Of a DNA stretch of 64,000 nt, positions 22,701 to 32,552 are shown in pieces. The stretch is from Apoderus coryli. Taxonomy: Eukaryota; Arthropoda; Insecta; Coleoptera; Attelabidae. Position 1 is the first letter of the stretch. Every line of letters begins with the position of its first letter. A program made the position numbers and the translations under genes. The notes beneath the pieces are model-generated. The model did no database searches, had not been told where the DNA came from, and worked only from the letters and a program-made list of their open reading frames with translations. The DNA lies in NCBI GenBank assembly GCA_911728435.2, contig OU452211.1:11328428-11392427 (forward strand), written 5' to 3'.

Positions 22701-25700
22701 AATCCAAGTGTCTTTTATTTAGTTTAATCACGTACTTGTTCTGCTTACACAGTTCAAGTAATTCATTCATATCCAAGCATTCCTCAACTGGTTTATCATC
22801 ACGGATATTCAATACTCTCGGAAATCGAAATGTATATGGAGTTTTAAAAGAACTGTCTTTCGTGCGAATAAGTTCTGTTGCCCGTACAACAAATATTAGG
22901 GATTTTTCTGGTTTTATAAAATAGTGTGGTGTTTCCTTCCCAAATAATATTGTTGAATTGCTTGAGTTGAATTCCGCATAACTGTTACCATCGCGAAAGA
23001 ACTTCTTGTTCAACATTTCTAGTTGTTGATCATTCAATCCGCTGGTAACTTTACCGAAAGATACATATACTGGTGATCCGGAACTGTTATTGCCAGATCG
23101 AATACCCACGAGGAATGAATTTAATGTTTTTGAGGTTGATGAGGCATAAAATCCTCCTAATAGTATTAGATCTAAGTCAGACATAACGTCCTGGAAAAAT
23201 TCTAATTTCATTTTATACCAACCGCTGTTTCTGTCGCTATATTTGTATATTGATTCTGGATTTTTAATTATGATTCCTTCTTCTTCTTTGTCTACGCCTG
23301 CGTTTAATTCGTCGATAATCTCCTGTTGTGTGTGAATTTCTTTATATTGACTTAAAACTATCGTCCCAACAATTTCGTGATTTACAGATTTTCGTAGAAT
23401 CTGTACACGATCTTTTAGTGGTCTGTTTGTTAAATTATCGTTGTTAACGAGGATTATATCGTATACACAGAAACAGGGTTGGTATTTTCCGTTTTCTTGT
23501 AGCTTTTTGACGTCCAGTGCCATTCCCTTTGAGCCAAATGTATGATTATGTTTGTCCCACAACATCATTTCACCATCGAGGATAATTTTTTTGACATGTG
23601 ATTTGAATACGTTCCTCAATCTCGGTGTTAAGATACCTGAAAATATAGTACCTACTTCATGTTGCAAACTGACGATTTTTAAAATAGCATACCTTTCTCG
23701 TAAGATTCACCAAAGGTTTCTGTGAAATTAAAACCATTTCTCGAGAAATACATAAATTTACCATTTTCCATGTGTAATTGAAATCTTTCACCGTCAAATT
23801 TATTTTCTACATAAAACAACTTGTTATCTATGAGCTCTTTTTTAAATGTTGCTGCATCAACTCGCTTAGATAGCATTGGATGAAATGCTTCAAAAAGTTT
23901 AATATCCAATTCATTAATACTTACAGATTCATCAAACAGTGTTTCGCATACTTTTCTCAAATTACTATTACTAGCAAAAAACGCCGCACCATCTTTATGA
24001 TAACAATTTAAAATCCGATTGGAATCAATACCCAGTTTTAAGTCCTTTAAAACAATTCTTATTAACCATCGCGCATCTTCGCATGAGCATTTTTTAAACA
24101 TTTTTAAAAATATTGCTTCTGCTTGCGACTCTTTAGATCTGTTTGCCATATCGTCTAAGTATTCATTAAGTTCCTGTATTGTTAGAGTGGTTTTATAGTT
24201 TGAAATGTATTTTCTTATAACGAAATAAACTACGTCTCCGAAATCACTAGCTTGTCCTGCCATCAAATATGATTTGCTTAAAACTTCTTTATCGTTTCCT
24301 GGTGGTAACGACAGCATTTTAATTAGTATTTTAGCCATTCGAGACTCTTTCATATTATATGATTGCCTTTCGCGATCCAGTTTAGGTAGCATTATGCGTA
24401 GTATTGTGTACGTTTCATTACCTTTAATATTAGTGCGAATGTTCCTGAAAACGCTCTGGATTATTTTTGATTTTTCATTAGTGCCTTTTGTGGTTTTTAA
24501 TTGTTCGAAGACGACGCATAGTTCTTTAAAATTGAACATTTTGATTATTTGTTTTGGATAAAAAAAAATTGGGTTATGTTTTTAATCAAAATCAGCTGTG
24601 CATGTAACTTCACTCCAGTTAGTGATGGGAATATTTAATTTAATAATAACCGGTGATTTTCACGATTCCTTTTAATTATATCATTTATAGGATTCCACAG
24701 GTCAAGAAAATGAATTTGAGAGTAAAAAGTCTCAACCGATTCCAATTATATCAATGGAACAATCTACAAGTTGCAATAGTCCAGACCCTGAATATGAAGA
24801 TACAGCAGATTTAGCATCGAGCATTGCTAAATTACGCTCCCTATTACAACAAAGATCATCAGAATCTAGTCTGTCAACACCAGCGATAAGTCCAATGTAA
24901 GCAAAAGATTTAGTTAATATTGAACATATTTCAAACAAAATTTAATAATAATTTGTGGTCTTCTAGGCCTGATGAATATCTACAAAGAACATCTGATTCT
25001 GACAGTGTGTTGGATATCGAGGATAGTGTAGATGGCGCTTTGCCAAGCTTCTACAAGTTCTGTCAAAAGACAGCAACAGGTGTTTTGCACAATACGTTGA
25101 ATACAATTAAGACAGCTTTACCGGGGAATAATTTTGAAAATTTAAACAATATTGATAAATGGAAGTTCAAATCGGAGATGAAAGTAATTTGTTGTGGTTG
25201 TCTTGATTAAATCTTTAAACATATTTTCTTTAGGAATCAGAAGTCCTTATACGTATTCGAAAGCTATTGACAGAAAGAAAGGAATACTGTCTTCTTCATA
25301 GAGATATTGATGCTGCATATGAGGCTATCGATTCTCTAGATTCCGTACAAAATACTTCAAATTTAATAACGAATCTTCAGTTTGAAGGCAGGTTATATTC
25401 AAATTGATTTATCGCTTAAATAATAATTGGTTTCACCCTTTTTTTTCCGTAGATGAATTGGACGATTTTGAGGTTAAGCTTCCCATTACCAAAGCTTTGA
25501 TTGATGTAGTGTGTGAACTACTTTCTGACTCCAATACACCGGTCTTACAAGAACCTGTAGTCAAAATGGTGTTATTAATTTTTGGTAATACTATCGAGAC
25601 ACTGATATTATCAGCAATCGAAAGTTTTAGGGAACATTTGGCTGAACATCTGATTAAAATACCAGAGAAATCTAATACAAACACTTTGGCAATGGATATG

Positions 25701-25966
25701 AATGACTTTTCGAAAGAAATCTTGAGTGCTGTTCCAGGTAAAGTGTTTATTTTGTATAAAAAATGGTATTTGTTAGTTTTTTTGTGATTTTAGACATATT
25801 GAAGTTGTTGATGGGCGAGGAAGTTCTTTTAAAAGCATTAACTTTATTTGTGTCGTCAATGCAAATTCAGAAAATTAATCAAGATGTGGTTTTGCAAATA
25901 CTGGAATTGTTTGTTATGAAAATTATTGAGGAAAGTAATAAACATTCACCACCTGCATCTGCGTGA
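13756..25966 (+). CDS. PXA-domain sorting-nexin-like membrane protein (SNX19-like)
   Basis: Twelve exons fit in phase: 13756-14306, 14359-14887, 14947-15139, 15201-15302, 15356-15444, 18690-18765, 18933-19126, 24691-24896, 24967-25183, 25234-25387, 25453-25737 and 25794-25966, giving 922 residues. Two hydrophobic segments at about 13-32 and 40-63 suggest membrane anchoring. Residues about 100-258 match a PXA domain, with SSDPDILNYVLL near 241-252. An amphipathic stretch follows around 488-540, and acidic Ser-rich linkers after it. The end (KALIDVVCELL, VLLIFGNTIE, then VPDILKLLMGEE) resembles the Nexin_C domain of SNX19. No PX domain can be read, which is odd for the family. Family knowledge suggests a role in endolysosomal or ER membrane organisation; this is inferred. 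Intron 10 appears to use a GC donor. DNA ligase IV is nested antisense in intron 7. Confidence 0.78.
15821..18157. repeat. 57-bp minisatellite in an intron, with 509-bp higher-order units
   Basis: About 35 copies of a 57-bp unit built around CAGAAACTGTTCGCAAGTTG and GATGGTTTTAAAAATTGTAA fill intron 5 of the sorting-nexin-like gene. A 509-bp block of nine monomers recurs: the variant GTTTGCAAGTTG preceded by CATTG(C/T)ACAATAAGT appears near 16090, 16599 and 17108. Because 57 is a multiple of three, 19-residue periodic open frames run through it on the minus strand; these are not genes. A LINE fragment interrupts the array at 17294-17631. Confidence 0.95.
17294..17631 (+). mobile_element. LINE 3' fragment inserted in the minisatellite
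   Basis: The plus strand encodes GVTLRDRKRNEWIRQRT near 17312-17362, then LKWNFAGHVARLTDDRW, and ends with EAYAQQRA and a stop at 17620. This is the familiar C-terminal part of RTE-type endonuclease/reverse transcriptases in insects. It ends in TGATGATGATGA, after which the 57-bp repeat resumes. The left junction carries a perfect 20-bp palindrome at 17294-17313. The fragment is too short to be active. Confidence 0.85.
19460..19960 (+). mobile_element. RTE-type LINE C-terminal fragment
   Basis: The plus strand reads LYGVETWSLK, IEAFEMWTLCRLL, IPWTAHTTNDEVLRR, then KVGHILRGPRY and KIEGRRGPGRKQHSWLRNIR up to about 19850. This is the conserved tail of insect endonuclease/reverse-transcriptase LINEs. 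A stop interrupts the frame at about 19507-19509, and no reverse-transcriptase core remains. It lies in intron 7 of the sorting-nexin-like gene, immediately before LINE copy B. Confidence 0.85.
19985..21650 (+). mobile_element. LINE copy B, CR1/Jockey group, nearly intact RT core
   Basis: 5'-truncated copy of the element at 8851-10544, in the opposite orientation. It reads NYRPISILPIFSNIFESII, DLTKAFDCVSHEILL, a one-base frameshift near 20546, then PQGSVLGPLLFLIYVNDL and LFADDTTSL with the catalytic FADD retained. A TGA stop at 21154-21156 splits the C-terminal region; the frame resumes to a TAG stop at 21499-21501. The 3' tail is (ATCT)n ending about 21650. Shared sequence with copy A begins at AGAACGGTAACC (19985). 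Its protein is broken, but the close match to copy A suggests recent activity of the family. Confidence 0.9.
21904..24539 (-). CDS. LIG4: DNA ligase IV (ATP-dependent, non-homologous end joining)
   Basis: Two exons, 24539-23693 and 23636-21904, joined across a 56-bp GT-AG intron, give 859 residues, close to the roughly 910 of vertebrate LIG4. Residues 1 to about 220 form the helical DNA-binding domain. The nucleotidyl-transferase motif I is KFDGER with the AMP-accepting lysine at about 247. Further motifs are DGEMMLW near 304, EEGIIIKNP near 401 and WYKMKLEF near 422. Two C-terminal BRCT regions follow (about 615-725 and 765-859); the linker between them is where XRCC4 binds in known LIG4. 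The enzyme seals double-strand breaks in the nucleus with XRCC4. It is complete, with no internal stop, and lies antisense inside intron 7 of the sorting-nexin-like gene. Confidence 0.96.
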
Positions 25967-26558
25967 GGCTGAGGTAAGGAGCAAGTTGTGTTTGTAAAGA
26001 TTTATCATCCCACCAACAGTGCAAATTATAGAAATAAGTCGTCTTTATTTTCTAAGACTTTTTCACCATCATTCAAGACATTTAGGTGCAAATTCTGTTA
26101 TCTTTATAAAGATAAGGGTTGGTACACTAATTCGATATGACCCTAACTCTTCGTCATGTCATTGTCGAGTAGATAGTTTGTCACTTTTGATCCTGAATCT
26201 AAGCGCCAATCCATTGGAAGAGCCTAAATCATATTTGCCGTTAACTTGTTTTAATGAAGTTGAAAAAGATCGATAACTCTTGCAAGTTCTTCTTATCGAC
26301 TACAGGTTTGTCTTAGGGGGTTTGTGAAACGTATTCAGTGTGGAGTTGTTGTTGTTTTTATTTATTTAAATCATAATGTTATTTTCAGGAACTCAGTTTT
26401 TAAAAATGATACCAAAAACCATAAATTTACCAAAGTTAACAACATTAAATATGTTTTCTAGTCATTACACTTTAAAAAAATAATAAAAAGATATTGTAAT
26501 ATAATATTAATGTAATAACAATTATTATAATAATTAATTATGTAACATAACCATAGTT
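25967..26558. other. Intergenic region between convergent genes
   Basis: The sorting-nexin-like gene (plus) and the prion-like-layout gene (minus) end towards each other here. A-rich runs on both strands, for example AAAAAAATAATAAAAAG near 26475 on plus and AATAAATAAA near 26360 on minus, could serve as polyadenylation signals. Nothing else is recognised. Confidence 0.45.
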
Positions 26559-28999
26559 TCATTCCTTTTTTACATCAACAGCACACAACTCAGTCTCTAG
26601 ACCAGGAATCCCCAGAGTGACAACGCAATAACTGTAATGGTAAGTGTAACTGGAGTTGGCGACCACAGGCAGACTACCATTAAAAGTCATCAAATCGAAA
26701 TTTGGCGTGTTGGAATTCAAAGTTATATTAGCAAAACATGGCAACTCCATTTCGGTTTCTTTATTAGTGTTATTGCAGAACGCTTCATTCCCATCACTAC
26801 ATGATACCCCACTTTTTATACACGTAGTGTTTTTCAATGTCTCTTCTTCGCATACTGTACTTGAAGTTATTGAAGTTAGACACATAACTTCATTGAAAGT
26901 TGTGCATGTGGGTGTAGTATTGGGTACACAAAGTTTTGTAGCATTTTCCGGACAGGAAACTAGAACATTCAAAGGCATATTAATCTCCTTACTCGCATCT
27001 ATGGGATGTTCGTAGTTGTACACGTTATACGGCCGTCGTAATCCATCAAATTCCAGATACCACGTGTAGATCTTGGTTAAAACGCTTCTATAGTCATTTG
27101 TGTTGTTCCCGAAATCGGGACAAGGTTTATAGTCAGGGCCTGCAATAGCCATAGTCGTCACGCAATACGTGTTTGCTTGGTTCCCGTTGGTGTCGTTCAA
27201 AATATTTCTGTCAACAGTTAGATTCGTGTAACAAGGGATTGTAACAGGAGCTTCTTTCAAATTTGTACTGTTTTTACATAATGGATCATTTTCATCGACG
27301 CATGGGACTGTTGTGTTGACACATAGTGACGCTGTTTTATCTTGATGGCATGGTACTGCTTCCGACATTGTTGTCACACAGAGGATAGTACCATTTGTTG
27401 TACAAATCTAGAATAGATAAATAAGCAGATGCAAATAAATATTTGGATTCGCAAAGACTTACTGCTGTGGTGTGTGCTGTACATAATGAAGTTGCGTTAC
27501 CGTCGCACAATGTCAGGACATTCGATGGGAGTTTTATTTCCTCGACTTTGTGGTCGGCTGGTTGGTTATAGTGATTGTAAACTGTGTATGGTTTTTTTAC
27601 AAGGCCAGACACTAGGTGCCAAACAACCATTCCTGCCAGGACGTTTCTGAATGTGCTGCCGCTGAAAAATCCACTTTTTTGCTTCATTGGATAGCCATTT
27701 CCACCAAACATCCCTCCTTAAAACAAACAAGGAACAAGTGAAATTTGTATATATTTGTGTATATATACAAATTTATTTTACCTCCTCCAAATCCTCCCAT
27801 TCCTCCCATCATACCTCCAGAGCCTGGAAAAGGACGATAACAACATGTTAAATTTTTAATTAAACATCGATAAAAAAAACTGTACCTCCTCCCCAATGAT
27901 TATTTGGATATCCACCCATATTTGGAGTGTTTCCATTGTGTCCCCACCCATTAGCTTGTTGATGATAACCTGGATATCCTCCATGAGGCGATTGATAACC
28001 CGAGTAGCCTCCCTGAGGAGATTGATAACCTGGATATCCCCCATGAGGTGATTGATAACCTGGGTATCCTCCATGCGGCGCTTGGTATCCCGGATAGCCA
28101 TTTTGATATCCTCCTGGTGACTGGTGTCCAGGATATGGTGCTCCTCCATTGGGCTGATACGCAGGATTACTTCCATGAGTTTGGAATGCATTACTACTTG
28201 CTACATTTGATTGTTGAACTGGATTTGTTCCATGGGTTTGATATCCAGATTTCCAACCTTGTTGTTGATTGGATGCTGGATTGTTATTCAGGCTCGGGTT
28301 TTGATACCCCGATTTCCAGCCACTAGTCTGTTGTTGGTTTTGGCCTAAAAAATAAATATTTGAGCTTCAAATGTAACAATTATGGTCTGCAGGTTCTAGG
28401 GATCGAATCATCTAAGTTGAAGCTTTTTTGGAACAAAACCTCTTACGGTATGCAAGGCAGGCATTTGTGGCTTAGAATTCTAAAGGGGAAACCCAAATTT
28501 TTGAGAAAATTAGGAACAAAAAGAAGTCCTGCAGTGCAGATGAAGCTAATATTGGGTTGGTTAGCTTCAAAGGCTACAGAATCGTGAAAAATGCTCCGCA
28601 AAGAAGCTGATATTAGCTGTAGATGCAATAATCAAAGAGCAATAGCTATTTTTCTTGATAAATAGTAAAAAGAAATATCCTACCTGGAACATCCCAACCG
28701 ATAGGTCTTTGTCCATTCGTATTACTAGCCTGTTGTGTACCAACGTGATCTTTTCTGATATTACTTTCCACTGGCGCACTGGGTTTCGCGTGATGTACTT
28801 CTTGTTTTGGATAAGAACCACTGGGTGGACTTGCTTGTGACTGGCTATTTGAAGACTTTTTTCTGTTCCAAAAACTAGTACCTGACGATGAAGATGACCG
28901 ACTCTTCCCACCGCTGCGTTTACATTGCACATTATCACCGAGTAATACAATGATAATTGTTGCTCTTAAACACAAATTTATTAAACTTTTTGTCTTCAT
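26559..28999 (-). CDS. Secreted Gly/Tyr/Pro-repeat and Cys-rich glycoprotein with prion-like layout
   Basis: Five exons fit in phase: 28999-28684, 28344-27886, 27823-27782 (42 bases), 27716-27463 and 27407-26559, giving 639 residues. Residues 1-25 are a signal peptide ending DNVQC, followed by a basic Ser-rich stretch (KRSGGKSRSS). A Q/N-rich part leads into about five tandem decapeptides of the type GGYPGYQSPH at about 184-232, then a Gly/Met run (GGMMGGMGGFGG). A hydrophobic stretch, FRNVLAGMVVWHLVSGLV, lies near 295. The C-terminal half holds two related Cys-rich modules, each opening with RRPYNVYNYE or KKPYTVYNHY and closing with YCVTTMAIAG or YCVVTLGIPG, with about a dozen N-glycosylation sites. 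I do not recognise a named orthologue. The layout recalls vertebrate PrP/Shadoo, but homology is not shown. Confidence 0.85.
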
Positions 29000-29433
29000 T
29001 TTATGAGGTATTTACCCATAGGAAATATTCGTTTGATGTTAGATACGCAATGTCAATTAAATTAGGCTCAGATTGAGAGGCGTATAAGTAAAGGCAGTAT
29101 TAGTATATAGCAGGAGCGGATTAAGGAACGATTATCTAGGACTGATCAAAGCAACTCCTGAGGAAAGTTCGAAGTTGACCTATTGGTGTTGATTGTGCAT
29201 TGAAATATAGATTTTTTTTATATATTTTTTATAGATTTATTGTTGCTTCATTCTTTTATATACGGGCATAAATTCAGCAATATTATTGTTAAAGGAATTT
29301 AAGCATTAAGGTTCTGCTCTAGGTAATTGAAGAGATGAAACTGTAAACAGCAATTTACTAATTTAAAAATTCCAGTGAACCCTATCTTTCATAAACGTTA
29401 ATTTAATTGAATTTACCATGTACGTACTATATA
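29000..29433. other. Upstream region of the secreted protein gene
   Basis: Non-coding; it should contain the promoter of the minus-strand gene that starts at 28999. No clear TATA box or other site is recognised. Confidence 0.4.
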
Positions 29434-29988
29434 CAGTGAGGGCCGAAAGTTACGCTTCAATTCGATACATTTGAAGGGGATTGCGCCATTGTGTTTGTGT
29501 GAGGTTTTGTAAAACTGGCGCAGCACCAAAATCACCCTCAATAGTATATTTTTTAAGTAGTTTTTTGCAATTTTCGCAAAATTAACAAGTTTTTCGAGAA
29601 ATTTGCTAGAAACCTTTTTGTTAGATTCAAATATGTTTAAGATATAAAAGGGCCTAAATATTTAAGAAAATCAGATTTAAAGTATTATTAATATTTTTTA
29701 ACAGGATACATGTCAAAGCTGGCACATACATTTTAAAATAAATTAAAAAAATACTAAATACAAAAGGTAAAAAATATATAAAAACACTTAATAACAAAAA
29801 CGACATTATTTTACAAAAAACCCTAATTTAAAAAGATTAACTTTCCTCAACTTGTCCTAGGCAATAACTGCAGCTTGGAGTGCATTTTAACTTATTTTTT
29901 CTGCAATTCGACTTCCAGGCACATAACAGAAATTTTAAAATAAAAGCAGGAGCGATACCGTTTGATGCATGACTTTCGGTCCTTACTG
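29434..29988. mobile_element. Non-autonomous Tc1/mariner-like element
   Basis: The left end CAGTGAGGGCCGAAAGTTACGC (29434-29455) and the reverse complement of the right end (29967-29988) agree at 17 of 22 positions, giving terminal inverted repeats of a 555-bp element. The left end is preceded by TA, the usual target of this superfamily. On the right the flank is TT, so the second TA has mutated or the end is slightly off. The interior has no transposase frame. Confidence 0.6.
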
Positions 29989-30598
29989 TTTTGTAATATG
30001 CATAAATACACAAATTTTAATAACTTGAATTGTGTTACGAGGTACTGCCGCATGTTCCACAATTCCAGAGTCCATATTTTATTCAAAGAAATTACTATTT
30101 GATTTTCATACGTCGTAAAAACAATATGATTGTGAAACATTTTTTTGCAGATCCTACAAAGCTGCTTAGTAGAAATTTATATTGAGTAATAACCACATAA
30201 TAAAATGTCTTATTAATCAAACAGCTGTAAAATCTTTTTCATTTAATTTATTTACATGAAATAAATTATTAAAAATAAAAAACTGTTTAGAAATCTTAAA
30301 AACATTCACTCCTTGAACTCGATAACTCTTGCATCTTGCTAAATTAATGTGAAATAATTACTATCCCATCAAATATACAAGAATTAGGTAGGTATTTCAA
30401 AGTTTATTTGTTCTTTTGCAATTGGATAGCAGCTATCGCAAACAACCCCTCAACTTTTTATTTTTGATTGACATAAATAATAACACTTTCTGATGTTTAA
30501 AAAAATAAATCTTAAGTTCATAATAACCCCCTAACAACCCCATGACAATGCTCTTCAGTTGAGTAATATGTCATTTTGACAATCGCATTATTTGAAGG
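29989..30598. other. Non-coding spacer
   Basis: AT-rich; no supported gene or repeat on either strand. Confidence 0.4.
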
Positions 30599-32552
30599 AT
30601 TTTTCAGGTTCTTGAGCCTGAAATTTGCAGATAATATTTTGATAGTTTGTTCCGGCCCTAAGGTAAATGAGTTGGTCACAAGGATGAATCATGCGCTTCA
30701 AATCTTGAAAACATGGCTTGATGATCACACGATGTCTTTATCTCCAGATAAATCATGCATCATATTGTTTCAGAAGGGGTCCCGGCCTGAAATGATTCAG
30801 GATGTCATATATGAAGGAAAAGCGCTTAACAGAAAATACACGGTTAAGTACTTGGGCATTGAATTTGATTACCAACTAAATTGGAGGGTACAAGTAGACC
30901 GCTACATCTCTAAAGCCAATAAAGCTATCAACATTCTGAGATACCTTTACACTACCTGGTGGGGATCACATCCTGTTACAATGCTAAATTTTTACAGGGC
31001 ATATGTCCGGGCGCATCTGGATTATGGAAGTATGCTTTTGGGCAGATGCGCCAAAACTAATCTCATCAAACTTGATAGGATTCAGTACAAGGCTCTTCGC
31101 TTATGCTTAGGTTTAATGAAATCTACGCCGACCAATATCATTCTGTCTGAGGCCGCGGAAACGTCCTTGAGATATAGGAGAATCTGGTTAGCGGAGAAGT
31201 TCATAATGAAATCATTTTCTTCTCATAATAATTTTGTCAGAGAATTTACACAAAAATTATATATAAGTTTTAATGAAAATTTTAGTTATTGGAATAGAGG
31301 GAGCAGTCCTCCTCTATTGGACGCATTCAATTCTTGTTCTGCCTATTTCGGCAAAATGATACAGGACGTTTCTATGCCTTGTTATGATTATGCATATGAG
31401 TTGCAGTACTTTACCATACCAGTTTTCCTATCCCAATTATCCAAAGATGAGACCTCTGCTGTAGAATTTAGAAGATATGTGGCAGAACATTGGGAAAACC
31501 ACGTAGAAATTTTTACTGACGGGTCTAAAAAAGAACGCAACCAAGTGGGGATAGGGATTTTTTGCCCACAGAGAAATATCTCCATAGCAGAAAGAGTTCC
31601 GGATTATTTTTTAATATGTACAGCTGAAATTATTGCTATTAAAAGAGCAGTAGAAATGTGTTGTTCAGAACCTGGAAAATATATTATATTCTCCGACTCG
31701 AGAGCTGCTCTTATGAAACTGAAAAAAATAGGATTACATGGGAAAATGGACAGGATAATTTTGGAAACTAAAAAATTAATTGCTGAGAAAAGGGAAAACA
31801 GAATAATAATAACATTATCATGGGTCCCTTCTCACTGTCGAATTAAAGGCAATGAGATTGCCGATCAATTGGCGAATAGAGGACGAGAAAAGCAAGAATT
31901 AACTGAGTATTTGATACCGTATATGGACCTCCTGGGAGTACTAAAGGACAGCGTTTGGGTTGGGTGGAGCGAAGAATGGAGGACGGCTGGACAAACTAAG
32001 GGTGTGAACTATGTTGCTATGGTGGAGAAACCATATAGAAGGGTATGGTTTAGAAGCTATAATAATAACAGAAAAGATTTAGTTACACTGTGCCGTATGA
32101 GGAGTAATCATTGTTTATCGGGACAACATTTGAATAAGATTCATGTGAGGGACAGTGCGCTTTGTGAATGTGGTGAAGAAGAAACTTTACAACATATTTT
32201 TTTCGAATGTCCACAGTATGTTGCTCAAAGTAAAGAGTTGTATCAAGAACTTTCGGTTAGTGCTTTGGTTGGGTTCTGTAGTGCATGAATTGCTTGCGCC
32301 TAGAGTAGTTGAATTCGTAGGTCGCTTTTTGATAGCATGTAATTTGAGACTTTAGAGTGAGTTTGTGCTTCTGGTGTGGGAAAGATGAATAAGTGAAGGC
32401 TAAATTGGATCTTCTTATCTTTCAAGGTTTTGTGGCGGTTTGGGACTCACCCCTTGTGTTATCCGAACAAGTATAAAGGTGTTCAATCACCCCTGACCCT
32501 GGTAGCTGCGGCCAATAAAGAAGAGCAAATACATACATACATTTTTCGGGTT
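30599..32552 (+). mobile_element. 5'-truncated LINE with RNase H domain, flanked by target duplication
   Basis: The direct repeats ATTTTTCAGGTT (30599-30610) and ATTTTTCGGGTT (32541-32552) flank the element with one mismatch, as expected for target-primed insertion. The 3' end is AATAAAGAAGAGCAAATACATACATAC. The insert starts in the reverse-transcriptase palm and keeps a long open frame, so the copy looks young. Confidence 0.85.
30612..32288 (+). CDS. LINE ORF2 C-terminal part: RT palm, RNase H, zinc-binding tail
   Basis: One open frame of more than 550 residues. It begins at the catalytic box of the reverse transcriptase, here LKFADNILI instead of the usual FADD, then continues through the thumb (VKYLGIEFDYQLNW, RAYVRAHLDYGS). 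An RNase H domain follows with all acidic residues in place: IFTDGSKK near 31508, AEIIAIKRA near 31625, FSDSRAAL near 31690 and GNEIADQLA near 31850. It ends with a Cys/His tail (CECGEEETLQHIFFECPQY). This order fits I/R1-type LINEs. The N-terminal endonuclease and most of the reverse transcriptase are missing because of 5' truncation, so it is not functional. Confidence 0.88.
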   Translation: MSLKFADNILIVCSGPKVNELVTRMNHALQILKTWLDDHTMSLSPDKSCIILFQKGSRPEMIQDVIYEGKALNRKYTVKYLGIEFDYQLNWRVQVDRYISKANKAINILRYLYTTWWGSHPVTMLNFYRAYVRAHLDYGSMLLGRCAKTNLIKLDRIQYKALRLCLGLMKSTPTNIILSEAAETSLRYRRIWLAEKFIMKSFSSHNNFVREFTQKLYISFNENFSYWNRGSSPPLLDAFNSCSAYFGKMIQDVSMPCYDYAYELQYFTIPVFLSQLSKDETSAVEFRRYVAEHWENHVEIFTDGSKKERNQVGIGIFCPQRNISIAERVPDYFLICTAEIIAIKRAVEMCCSEPGKYIIFSDSRAALMKLKKIGLHGKMDRIILETKKLIAEKRENRIIITLSWVPSHCRIKGNEIADQLANRGREKQELTEYLIPYMDLLGVLKDSVWVGWSEEWRTAGQTKGVNYVAMVEKPYRRVWFRSYNNNRKDLVTLCRMRSNHCLSGQHLNKIHVRDSALCECGEEETLQHIFFECPQYVAQSKELYQELSVSALVGFCSA

